Source: Narthecium ossifragum (taxonomy: Eukaryota; Streptophyta; Magnoliopsida; Dioscoreales; Nartheciaceae). Taken from it: DNA of 64,000 nucleotides. Position numbers and translations under genes: made by a program. The DNA lies in assembly GCA_963920575.1 (NCBI GenBank), contig OY986969.1, forward strand, positions 16,787,288 through 16,851,287, read 5' to 3'. Numbering within the stretch: position 1 is the stretch's first letter; each line of letters opens with the position of its first letter. Shown piece after piece: positions 54,433 to 64,000 of this stretch. Under the pieces are notes generated by a model, which ran no database searches, was not told where the DNA came from, and saw only the letters and a list, made by a program, of their open reading frames with translations.

Positions 54433-54754
54433 CATAATATTATTTTTATGTGCGTATTGTATTAAATAATATTATTCATATGTTATATAATAAAATATTA
54501 ATATAAATGGGTCCACATGCCACATGTCATATCATGATTGGTCTACATCATGCAAAAAATTATTTTATTTTATATTATTTTAATAATAAATATTTAAATA
54601 TTATTATTATATTAATATAAGTGGGTCCACATGGGATGCATTGTTGTGTACAAACATTATTATATATTAATTTAATAATAATATTAAAATATTATTATTA
54701 TATTTATATAAGTGGGTCCCGCATGGAGATGCATAGATGCAATATTATATATTG

Positions 54755-54965
54755 TAAACACTTCACGTACAAATATTTGAATTAACTTAATAATTAATTC
54801 AAATATTATAATCTTAATCCACTAGCTTACCCACTATTATAATATTATATATTTTGTACACATTACGTCGATATATTTGAATTAATTTAATAGTTAATTC
54901 AAATATTATAATCTTAACCCACTAGCTTATCCATTATTATAATATTATATATTTTATACACTTTA
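54755..54965. repeat. Two-unit tandem repeat in the Harbinger-like element
   Basis: Two units of about 94 bp share TTTGAATTAA(C/T)TTAATA, AATTCAAATATTATAATCTTAA, CCACTAGCTTA and TATAATATTATATATTTT. They lie in the right arm of the element, outside its long TIR. Confidence 0.7.
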
Positions 54966-55109
54966 CAATTCTTATCCTTATCGCAAGCTTAACCTACTAA
55001 CTTACCCATGTTTCTAAGCCAAACGCCAAAAGTGGGTTAAGTTTACCCCCATTTCATATCCCTACTTTTTACCCCTAACCTCCTTAACCCCGAACCAAAT
55101 TGGGGCTTA

Positions 55110-55260
55110 AAGCTTTGATGATATCCAATACAATATACGAGGGTCGAGGGTATTTTGTTCATTTTAAACCTCCAAGGGTACAATGGTCCAAAGGTACAAT
55201 GGTCCAAAATATATGTGAAAGCACTCTTACATGCTCTAGGAGTATTTCGATCAAACGACA
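55110..55260. repeat. Continuation of the degenerate tandem repeat
   Basis: GATGATATCCAATACAATATACG and GGGTATTTTGTTCATTTTAAACC match the unit of the 28880-29640 array. A GGTCCAAAGGTACAATGGTCC duplication is internal. This is the right flank of the Harbinger-like insertion. Confidence 0.65.
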
Positions 55261-55935
55261 TAAATGATCGATAACAATGGTTATTTGGAATTTACACTTA
55301 CCCCTTGCCCAGGAGCATTAAGGTAAATTACAACACGTTAAAATATTCAAATTTTGAACAAATATGTGAAATTTGAAAATCAAACTCAAAATCAAATTCA
55401 AAATCCAAAATCCGAATTCGAATAGATCCCAACTCCCTAACACCAAAGATCTTAACCACCCAAATCTCCCAACCACTAAATCCCAACCCCTGACCGCATT
55501 TCAAATTCAAAATCAGCCTCAACTATTCCCAATCATCACCTATAAATAGGGGTAGGGGTGAAGTTTAAGGGAGAGATGCACTCACTTCAGCACTGTCAAA
55601 CTCTGAAAAGAGTAGGATGAGCACTAGAGAATAAAATTTTTGAATGCGTTCTTCGTATTCTTGAAGTTTTTTTAAGGCTTTAGCAAAACCCGGGCAGATC
55701 GAAATTTACTCGCCGGAAGTAGATTCAAGTTCTTAAAGATATTCAATAACAAAACCTGGGTGGTTCCAAATCCACTCGCTGAGAATAGCTACCAGCTCCT
55801 GAAGGTCATGCTAGAGCTCTAGAGATCCTTCGTCAGCTTTTGCATCAACTACTTCATCAGCTCATGAGGATCCTCCTCATACTTCTTCTTTAGTTCCTGG
55901 AGACCCAGCAACAAGTCCTTCATCAACCCCTACAA
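55261..55935 (+). other. Unassigned region with a promoter-like start
   Basis: CACCTATAAATAGGGG near 55540 resembles a plant core promoter; a purine-rich leader follows. Two related blocks, AAAACCCGGGCAGATCGAAATTTACTCGCC and AAAACCTGGGTGGTTCCAAATCCACTCGC (55685 and 55750), form a short tandem duplication. No ORF or domain is recognised; it may be a fragment of another LTR. Confidence 0.3.
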
Positions 55936-56231
55936 CAAGAGCAGAGCATCAAAAATGGGAGGAGTAAGAGAACCCTTACCACCAAAACATATTGTACAAA
56001 TTATTATCAAAACTCCTCAAAGAAGGAAAATATACATTTAAACAAAACTTCGAGGGATGCCTTTATACAAACCACCAAAAGTACAATAGATAACTCCATA
56101 GCAACCTCAAGTGCCTCTGGAAGTCATCGCGCCGTCAAAGGCTGGTCCAGCTGGAACTACAGAGGATGAGCTAGCGCGTGCACCTGCAAAACGCAGCCCG
56201 GATAGGAGTGAGCAAAAAGCTCAATAGGGTT
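55936..56231 (-). mobile_element. Chromovirus LTR fragment (R/U5 side)
   Basis: CCTCAAGTGCCTCTGGAAGTC, the acceptor-like block GCACCTGCAAAACGCAGCCCGG (inverted) and GGAGTGAGCAAAAAGCTCAATAGGGTT parallel 49375-49505 of LTR D. Both LTR termini are missing, and it abuts the J LTR at about 56231. Confidence 0.65.
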
Positions 56232-56628
56232 CAGTCGATTTGACTGGGTCTTCACTGCCACGTCACTAATTAATTTCAGCATTTCTCAAATTTCAGCTTT
56301 CATAGATCCAACTTTGCTTCAAAACGGGCACCAATGTATACGAACTCTCACAAAGCCTTTAACATGAAAGTTGCAGCTCTTGAAGTCTTCTTTCATCTCC
56401 CATAATTTCAGAATATTTGGATCTTGGTAGAATATCTGGCCATTTATTTCCAAACTGTTGATGAAGCAGTCTTTTTTTAGAATTTAATGATTTTTGGTCG
56501 AATTTCTTGTATTTCTTCTCAAATCCTACTTAACCCTGGAATCAAACAATAAGATATTAAATACACCTACTCTTGGGCTAACAAAGGTAATTTAAGGGGT
56601 TTAATTATGCATAATTCATGTCTCATCA
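56232..56628 (-). mobile_element. Partial 3' LTR of Athila-like element J
   Basis: On the minus strand it starts TGATGAGACATGAATTATGC at 56628 and matches the first 400 bp of solo LTR 9614-10990 (for example CACTGCCACGTCACTAATTAATTTCAGC inverted). It breaks at 56232 where a chromovirus fragment begins. PPT-like sequence precedes it on the minus strand but is split by LTR H. Confidence 0.75.
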
Positions 56629-57670
56629 CACCCCCCATGTCGCGCCCCGGCCCAGAAAACCCATCCCGGACCGGGACACGAGGGGGGAACCTACATCTAC
56701 TGACAACCAACAGGCGGAGACAGAAATAATAAACAAAAGGCGGAAGTAAAGTTAGCATCTACTAGATCAAAACATTATATACATCAGAGTTATACAATTT
56801 TACAACATTTACAATTATCAAAAAGAAGTTACATCCTCTGGAGTCTCCGCAAAAGCACAACAAAAGCCGTCCTGGCCCTCATACATGGTCGGCTGGCGAC
56901 GCACTGCCGCAGGATGAACACCGGGGGCCCACAGGAGAAGCGCTGGTACCTGCACCTGCAAACAACACGGTCCAGGTAGGAATGAGCCAAAGCTCAGCAG
57001 GGTTCTACTCTACGACACACACAAAGAAGGGCGACACCAACCGTACTAATCTGTGCCAAGTACTGAGGCTTGCCAAAGACCCCATAAATCCCGTCAATAA
57101 CCTGAAGGGTACCTGTTCTCAGTACGTCCCTCCGACGGCCGCTGTTCAGGGGTGGACCACCTCCGACAATCCCTGACACATGGTGGACAATGACGCGACC
57201 AGTAGGACACCCCTCTCCAAGCGGGATCTCCACGCTCGGTGAAACAACCGTGGTTACGACAACTATCTCTCTGCACTCAAAGCAACAGAGCTAGTACAAC
57301 CCCTAAACTCCAAATCAAGAGCTAAGTCCAAACAGGGAACCCACAAGTCCCATTGATACCCCCGGGGTTCCTATCCACGTAACCCTCTCCCGCCACAAAC
57401 AGGGAGAACCTCAGCACACGAGAAACCCTTTCCCAGGTTGGTTACCAAGCAGGATCACCTATGTTGGGGTAACGATAGCCACCACTTAGCAATTGATACT
57501 GGAGTACTAGAGACAACCACAACCCACGCCTAGCCTATGATGCCACTAATGCACAAGGAAGTAGGCAAGCATCGCAATATCAACAGGCAAGTATGAAACA
57601 GTAAAGCAGGCAAATAATATAACAATACAGCGGACAATTAATATAACCATATCAACAAACATCACAACAA

Positions 57671-57730
57671 GGGCACGCCTTCGGCCCATTTACACTAAAC
57701 ACTCCCGAGGGTCATGACCCCCTCGGTTCA
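57671..57730 (-). other. Paired-hairpin module in LTR H
   Basis: In plus orientation CCGAGGG (57705-57711) pairs perfectly with CCCTCGG (57720-57726), and GGGC (57671) pairs with GCCC (57687). The stem bases differ from the CCAAGGG/CCCTTGG and CCGGGAG/CTCCTGG versions in paired fashion. A second copy lies at 57797-57820. Confidence 0.6.
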
Positions 57731-57984
57731 TCACAAAGCGGTAAAAGAGGCATACAAATAAAGGGGCATACATGGTATCACATTTCTACTACACAATCCC
57801 GGGAGTCACCACTCTCTCGGTTCAACCACAAAACTGTAAACACACAACAGTCTGTACTATACTACTAGACATGTCAGAAAGCTGTACACAAAACCAACAT
57901 AGTAAGCCCCGCGGGTAAAACCGCTAAAATCGCATGTATGCGAAGCCCCGCGGGCAAAACAACCTCAAACAGGCGTTTTGGCAC

Positions 57985-58200
57985 AAGTTGGATCGATCCA
58001 ACACCTTTGGATCGATCCGAACTGGCCTTGGATCGATCCAATGAATTGGATCGATCCAACTAGCGCTTGGATCGATCCGGCTAGGGAAAAACAAAGAAAA
58101 CAAACGGGGTCGATCGATCCAACTCGGCCTTCGGATCGATCCGGCTAACCTTGGGATCGATCCAACTAGCCCTTGGATCGATCCGGCTAAGAAAGACCAA
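57985..58200. repeat. GGATCGATCC array in LTR H (left part)
   Basis: About ten palindromes, TTGGATCGATCC(A/G), spaced about 20 bp. The array continues after the LTR I insertion at 60740-60830, so LTR I landed inside it or at its edge. Confidence 0.85.
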
Positions 58201-58230
58201 GTAAAGCCGCGCAGCGCCACCCTCAGGCAC

Positions 58231-60722
58231 TGTGAGGACCCGCTCCTCTAACCCGGTCCGGCCGCGTTGGGTCGAGGGTTTGGCTTGGTTGGTGTTGGCC
58301 CGGTTGGCCTTGGGTTGCGATCGGTTGATCGCATCGCTGTTTTTGGACCCCAAGGGCAATTTGGTAAATTGCACCTTGGCGGTCGGCTTCACACCCGCGT
58401 AGTGCACACACAGCCTTGATTGATGTACGTGATTGAGTAGATCCAGTAGAGATCGTAACTTGGAGCCTGATTGGATTCAGTCCGATCAGTTGGCTCGTCT
58501 GAACCGGCTAAGCCACTTAAGTGGCTTAACCCTCATCTCTCTCTCCTACTTATTTTCTCTCTCCCTTTTTCCCTTTTCTTTCTCTTTCTTTTTCCTTTCC
58601 TTCTTTCCCTCTTCTTCCCTGCTTTACCCGTGCCCGACCCCCTCTCTTCTCCTTCGCTCGCGACGTCGGCCGGCCCCCTTCCTCCTCCGGAGCCCCTTCG
58701 CCATCACCGCCGGCCACGTCCTCCCGAGCTCTCCTCTCCTCTCCTCTTCCCAGATCTCCTCCGGCTTCTCCCTCCTCTCCTCCATCTTTCCGTCGCACGT
58801 GGATGGAGGCATCGGACGGCTTCCGGCGGTTCCCGGCGGCTTGGAGGCGGCGGCGAGGTCCCCTCCTCCCCCTCCTTCCTCCCCTCTCTCTCCGGCGGCA
58901 TCCCTCTTCCTTCCCTGACGATGGCTGCGGCTGTGGGAGGCCCTCGGCGGTGCTCCGGCGAGCTGGAGATGACGGCGACGACAGTGGACGGCGGGATCAC
59001 AGCGGATTAGCGAGGATGAAGCTTGGATTAGCGTGTGAAGGTAGGGTTTTTACCTATATCATTAGGATATGCTAGATCAAGGGTTTGATTGTTGAATTAA
59101 TTGATTTCTATGTGTTAATTAGTCCCTCTAAGCATGTTTAACATGTGATCTAGCTTCCATATGATTTGATTTGGGTTTTATCCGGATTTTTGGAAGGTTT
59201 TTCCCGGATTTTATCGAGGTTCTGTTTTTCTGCGGGCTGAGCCGTTCAAGCTCAGATCGTGGCTCATTCGTGCATGATCTCGTCTGATCATCCACACAAA
59301 AGTTGTAGATCATCGAATCTACTTTCATTTTCCGCTGATTTCGTAATTTTCGGAGTTTTCTACGATTTATGGTGATTATTCTTCGGATCTGCGACGAGAT
59401 CGCAATTAGTGAATTGATTAGTAAATTCCGGGAAGATTAGTCATTAGATTAATCCAATTCTTGGGCTGCATGTTCTTAGTATGCTAATCTACATTTGCCT
59501 AAGTTTAATTTCCAATTCGACGTCGTTTGGATGTCGAATTGATAAGATTTCATCGCCTCTAACTAGGGTTTAATGTAGAAATCTGGGATTTGGCTATTTA
59601 GCGGATTTTCGATGTTTTACCGTATTTAACTCTTCGAGATGCATGAAAATAGTATTCCTAGTAATCTCAAGGATTAGCATGTTCTAATTGGTGGTTCTTG
59701 GATGATTAATTGGTTGATGCCGGCATGCTTAGTTAACTATAAATCGTTCTTGTTCAATTAGCAATTAACTGCATGTCATGCTTATCTTACATCGTATTGT
59801 ATACATGTATGCTTGCCTTGTGGTTGAACCAAGGGAGTCATGCCCCTTGGGATGTTTAGATAATTAAGTGGGCCGAAGGTGTGCCCTAGTTGATATTAAC
59901 TTGTAATTGTGGCCTGTTGTGTATTGTGTGGCCGGGGTTTGGGGTAGTCGAGGATTAGGACGTGATTGTCATCAATGATTATTGTTTGATATCATTCGAG
60001 GATTATTAAGTAGTCGGACTGAATATTATATTGTTGTTTGAGGTTTAGAGGTGGTGTCGCTTCTCCAAGGCCAAGTGCTAAGGATGGTTGTCGATGCGTT
60101 CCCGACGTGGTTCCCCAAGGCATGGGAATCATGCTTGGGTAAGGGTGATCCTGCATGTTACTGTTCCGTGGCCTCCTGCTAACATATTCAGGAGAGAAGT
60201 TTCATGACAGGAGCCCTTGGGACATCGATAGGGTTATGGGACCCGTGGCATCTCTTAGACTTAGGCGGAGAAACGACACTGTTGCTATTCCCCTTCCTTT
60301 CTGTGCGACGTAGAATAGCGTAGAACCCTACTGAGCAAGCTTTGTTGCTCACTCCTACCTGGGCTGCATCGGCAATGCAGGTCGATGCAGTCCCTTCTTT
60401 TTCAGGTAGTTGCGGTGTTGGAGGCGGTACTCCCCTTGGTGGTGCGTGAGATCGAGGATATCATCAGAAATGTATTTGTATTTCAATTTGATGTAAATTG
60501 ATCAGAGATTGCTGGACTAGATGACTTGAATCATTATTATATCTTTTTAAAGTTAAATTGTATTATGATTTGATGATAGGATAGTTTAAATTAATTGTGA
60601 ATATTGTAGTCATGCACCAGGTTTAAATTTGATGTTTACAGGGGAGGCTCTCGCCGTTTGATTTTAGAGTTTAGGACCCTCACGTCCCGGTCCGGATGGA
60701 TTTTCTGGGTCGGGGCGTGACA
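58231..60722 (+). mobile_element. Solo chromovirus LTR I with TSD GGCAC
   Basis: 2492 bp, TGTGAGGACCCG to GGGGCGTGACA, exact GGCAC duplications at 58226-58230 and 60723-60727. Upstream palindrome GGCAATTTGGTAAATTGC near 58352, pyrimidine-rich leader 58535-58800, donor-like AAG/GTAGGG at 59040/59041, hairpin module at 59825-59885, acceptor-like AATGCAG/GTC ending about 60380. The ORFs at 58433-59075 are leader translations. Confidence 0.94.
59825..59885 (+). other. Paired-hairpin module in LTR I
   Basis: CCAAGGG (59829-59835) pairs with CCCTTGG (59844-59850) around AGTCATGC. GGGC near 59870 pairs with GCCC near 59883 (GGGCCGAAGGTGTGCCC). The linker is TTTAGATAATTAAGT, as in LTR 14146-16688. 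Confidence 0.62.
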
Positions 60723-60739
60723 GGCACTGCTCCTGGGAC

Positions 60740-60830
60740 AAGTTGGATCGATCCAACTAGCACCTTGGATCGATCCGACTCCCACTAACGCACAGGCTCG
60801 GATCGATCCAACACCTTTGGATCGATCCCA
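60740..60830. repeat. GGATCGATCC array in LTR H (right part)
   Basis: Four GGATCGATCC cores, the continuation of 57985-58200 on the other side of LTR I. Confidence 0.8.
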
Positions 60831-61164
60831 CCGGCCCTCCGGGCAGCTTCCGAACTTGGTAGAGCCGATGCCCACGAAGCTACTCATGGCTTCAAAACAG
60901 GAAAACATCGCCTATGCATGGAGATCTACACAAAACACATCTAAATTCGGCGAAAACAACGAGGAACGCGAGAAAAACCCGACAATGCCGTAGGTAGGAA
61001 CCTTACCTCAACAAGAGCTGCTTCAATCCTCAATCCACGAAGCAGAGCCTAGGATCTTCCTATCCCCTTCCAAGAAATCGCCAGAAACGGGCTCAGACGC
61101 GGCGAGATCGGGAAGAAAAGAGAAGGAAGTACGGCGCCTGTTCTTATACAGACGCCTCAGTGCG

Positions 61165-61275
61165 AGTCGGATCGATCCGAACTCCACCTCGGATCGATCC
61201 GAGCTCCACTGGCGGCAACTATTCCCTAGTGCGAGTCGGATCGATCCGAAGTGGAGTTCGGATCGATCCCACCTG
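61165..61275. repeat. Promoter-proximal GGATCGATCC cluster in LTR H
   Basis: Four cores in TCGGATCGATCCGA context, arranged as two near-identical pairs (GTGCGAGTCGGATCGATCCGA occurs twice). On the minus strand they are 20-130 bp upstream of the TATAAG box. Confidence 0.82.
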
Positions 61276-61488
61276 CGCTGGGAAGGGAAATTGGGCCCGG
61301 TTCAAGCCCAATTTCGGATCTCTCAATCCCGGGGTCCACCTAACCATCATATTCAAACACATACACCAAAACAAGGCCTGTGTGTGCACACGCGGGTGTG
61401 AAACAAACCAACAAGGCGCAATTTTACCGAATTGCCCTTGCGGTTAACAACGAGCCATAGGAATAGAGGGACGGGTCCTCACACCCCA

Positions 61489-64000
61489 ACTTACACTTTG
61501 CTAGGCCTCGAGCAAAGAAAATATAAAAAGAAAGCAGTAAATCTAACTAGCCATTTTCGTAGGTCTCACAATTGCATTTAACATATGCAACAAACCCAGT
61601 GGAGAAGTTATTCTATCCCTAAGGGTTTTGAGGGATGATACCCACAAACATCTATACATTCTCTTGAATATTTTATTTAAAACTCAATCACAATAATCAT
61701 TAACTCTAATGCATAAAATAGAAATCATACCCATGAATTTATTCTTCTACCCATAGCAATATAAAACAATAGCAAACCAATGCATGCCAAACACATTTCC
61801 AACACTTCAACATATTTAACCATAATTAAAAACAACTTTAACACTCCTGTGTGTGAATAGGATTCCACATGTCTCAGAGTATCAATTATATCCAAACACT
61901 TCAACCATTTAAGAATACGACTTGGCCACGTACATATTTTTATTCACCACTTTGCAATCTTTTTTTTCCATATATGACATGTGCAATGTTATGATTTTTT
62001 AAGCTTTCTTCATGGTCCATGTAACGAGATTCAAGCCAGTGACTCCCAAACCAGACGGCTTTAGGGCACTATGTGTAGAACACTTTTCAGACTCTAATGC
62101 TCAAACCATGAAGGCTATAAATTATAACTAATCATTTATTTTTTTCAGGAATTTCAACTGTTTTACGCGAAAAACGCACCTTGTTAGGCATCTTGTCCGA
62201 TTACTAAGTATGAAACCCTTTTTCATATAAAGTTTTTTTTTTCAATCGCATACTTTCATGTAACATAGCATAATATCATAAATTTATCATAGTATCATGC
62301 TTAGAATCTAATCTCAACTCATCAACATGTGGAAGTAAACATGTGCATTAGGATATGTCAAGTCATCCTTAATTCATGAAAAAAGTGTTAAAATATAGAA
62401 ATAATATCATGTATAGTAAAAATTTAGCTATTTCTTATATGACATACAAGTTTCAGAATAATTCATAAAATAAATTTCTAAACCATGCACCTTTGTCAAA
62501 TCATATCATAATTTCATTCTTTTGACATAATTCAAGGGATGTATAATATTTGGTTACCATAAATAAATATGAGCTTGAAATTTATGAATGCTACCCTCCA
62601 ACTTAAATGTAATTGTCCACAATTACACTAATTCATAAAAATAAAGCAAAGATGAAAGGGTAGAGATAATCATAATGAAGCCCCCAAAATAGATATATCT
62701 CTCTCGGATTACGTGCATCGCACTGTCCACCATAAGGATACATCGTCCTGTCTGAAAGTCATGTCTCTAGAAAGATAAGAAAAAAATAAAGCCGTAAAAA
62801 TCACCATGTTATATGAGAGATATAAATAAAAAAGTAAAAATAACCCCCTGATCGATATAGAAGATGTGCATAATTCGCCCGTTAATGATTTCCAAAGGAG
62901 CACCTGCCATAAAAATACCTTTAAAAAAGATCAAAGAAAATAGAACGGAAAATATAACAAAAATAGGAAAAAGGCATAAAAATTATAAAAATTTCGGCAT
63001 AGTCTCCTTTGTGTATATGGAATACGGATCCTGTACAACCATTCATCCACATAATTTAAAATATAAACATGAAAATATTAAAATACAGTGAATTATCCAT
63101 CCACAACACCCAAAATATTCAACATCTAGAATATCATCTTGATTGAAGATCGAAACCGTCCGATCATAAATCGGAACACTGTAGGACCCGGATCGTATCC
63201 TGGAGGAGTTGGACGGCTGAGAGCTCGTTGGCGGTAGATCAATGGTGAAACGTCGTCGACGGAGGATGGGGAAAGGACAGGAAGCATCGTGGAAGCTCGG
63301 GGAACTATCCTTTGGTGTCTAATCAAAGGATTGAGGGCTCCAGGTGGTGGATTGAAGGTGGTCGGATAGGTTGAGACCGTCGGAAGTGTGATCCAATGAT
63401 CCAGTCAGCAAGGAAGTAATTTTATGCTGGCGGAAGGTTCGTGGTGGCCTTCAGAACATTTTGGAAGTGGCTCGGGACAGTGGGGGGCGGTGGATGAAGA
63501 TGTCGACGATGACCAAGAGGCTCACCGGAGTCGGAGGAGAAGGTTTCGAGGGAAGAGGACGACAGGATTGAAGAGGTGGAAGGTTGGCGGAGGTTATGGT
63601 GCTGGTTTGGAGGGATGATGGGGGCCGGAGAGGGGATGACAAGCGGCAAAGGTTAACAGCTCGGGGATGAGCATATGGAGTAGGGACGATGAGTCCGTGG
63701 TTCGCTAGTGAGCTGCGACGAGAAGGAGAGGGAAAAACTCATGGAAAAATAAGGAAATTCCGAAAAAAATGAAAAAATGGGGAATAAATCATGGAAAAAT
63801 CCTAAAATTTAAGGATAATCCTAAAAACTCAAGAAAAATCGTAATAATTAAAAGGAACTCCTAAAAACTGGGTTGCCTCCTAGCAAGCGCGCAATTTTAC
63901 GTCTTTCGTGAGACGTCCCTCAAAGGTCAGTTATAGCATGGATTCGTCAGATTGACGGACTCTATCACACCCACAAGGATAATTTCCTCCCATAATTGTT
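61489..64000 (-). mobile_element. 3' internal region of Athila-like element J (runs off the window)
   Basis: Read on the minus strand, the end next to LTR H is GCTCGAGGCCTAGCAAAGTGTAAGTTGGGG, the Athila/Tat polypurine region. At 63905-63878 GCGCGCTTGCTAGGAGGCAACCC is the conserved tail motif that follows pol, equivalent to 48982-49001. About 2.3 kb of non-coding sequence lies between: AT-rich to about 63100, then a GC-richer part (63170-63720) whose ORFs (63422-63649) occur on both strands and are not convincing. No env-like gene is seen. J's pol would lie beyond 64000. Confidence 0.7.

Larger units (their letters stand above)
29678..55106. mobile_element. PIF/Harbinger-like element with long TIRs, split by the retrotransposon nest
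   Basis: The left end GCCCCCGTTTGGC (29678) and right end CCAAATTGGGGC (to 55106) are inverted, and both are flanked by TTA (29675-29677 and 55107-55109), the 3-bp target typical of PIF/Harbinger and Tourist elements. Inner sequence is inverted too: GATGTGGACCAATCATG near 29884 matches CATGATTGGTCTACATC near 54533. Without the insert the element is about 1.2 kb, AT rich and non-coding, so it is a non-autonomous MITE-like copy. The Athila-like element sits inside it at CATAA. Confidence 0.8.
56638..61483 (-). mobile_element. Solo chromovirus LTR H, interrupted by LTR I
   Basis: The ends are TGTCGCGCCCCGGCCC (56638) and GGGTCCTCACA (61483), with exact CCCCA duplications at 56633-56637 and 61484-61488. 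Without the insert it is about 2.35 kb. It belongs to the subfamily of LTR 16897-19024. On the minus strand it has a TATAAG box near 61148-61143 with GATCGATCC palindromes just upstream (61165-61275), a donor-like GAG/GTAAGG at about 61006, further GATCGATCC arrays and an acceptor-like GTTTGCAG ending at about 56956. Confidence 0.92.

Noticed and set aside
63422..63649. Overlapping ORFs on both strands near the right edge
   Set aside because: Short, opposed, compositionally biased, and inside the 3' non-coding part of an Athila-like element; no env-like or other domain seen.

Overview
The window is repeat-dense plant nuclear DNA made almost entirely of nested LTR retrotransposons. I found no intact ordinary host gene. 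The plant assignment rests on three things: plant-type Ty3/gypsy lineages (a Tekay/Del-like chromovirus and an Athila-like element), a FAR1-like MULE-derived pseudogene, and a PIF/Harbinger-like element. The species cannot be named from the sequence.

Left block (1-24060). A minus-strand chromovirus (E, 1-11745) runs off the left edge. It is interrupted by a plus-strand sister element (F, 2465-8758) and by a solo Athila-like LTR (9614-10990). Next come an LTR fragment (11746-12681) and the remains of another gag-bearing element (13653-22590). That gag is split by three solo LTRs, at 14146-16688 (TSD TCCGC), 16897-19024 (TSD ATGGG) and 19366-22014 (TSD CTACG/CTAAG). A minus-strand LTR fragment follows (22592 to about 24060).

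Middle-left block (24061-29677). This is lower-copy AT-rich DNA. It holds microsatellites, a small MULE-type MITE with a 9-bp TSD (25537-25677), a FAR1-like transposase pseudogene on the minus strand (25988-26830), GC-rich sequence that may be its 5' region, and a degenerate tandem repeat of about 130 bp (28880-29640).

Central nest (29678-55106). A Harbinger-like element with long terminal inverted repeats (TSD TTA) was entered by an Athila-like element (30189-54432, TSD CATAA). Its pol region was entered by a chromovirus LTR that is now a solo LTR (A, 34647-46013, TSD CTTAT). A was entered by a gag-only chromovirus derivative (B, 35054-43950), and B by a 4.1-kb non-autonomous LTR element (L, 35740-39880, TSD ATAAG). 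L carries a long proline-rich ORF instead of gag-pol. The Athila-like element also holds a second solo LTR (D, 49101-51672). Its own LTRs differ by roughly 2.5% by hand count, so the whole nest is young.

Right block (55107-64000). It continues the tandem-repeat host, then a minus-strand chromovirus LTR fragment and the 3' end of a minus-strand Athila-like element (J, 56232 to the right edge). Solo LTR H (56638-61483, TSD CCCCA) is inserted in J, and solo LTR I (58231-60722, TSD GGCAC) is inserted in H.

The most interesting signals lie in the LTRs. Palindromic GATCGATC arrays sit just upstream of the TATA box in two unrelated lineages. Several chromovirus LTRs carry a paired-hairpin module whose stem changes are compensatory. 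Splice-donor-like and splice-acceptor-like sites at matching positions suggest a 1.3-4 kb leader intron inside the LTR. All alignments, difference counts and pairings were done by eye.
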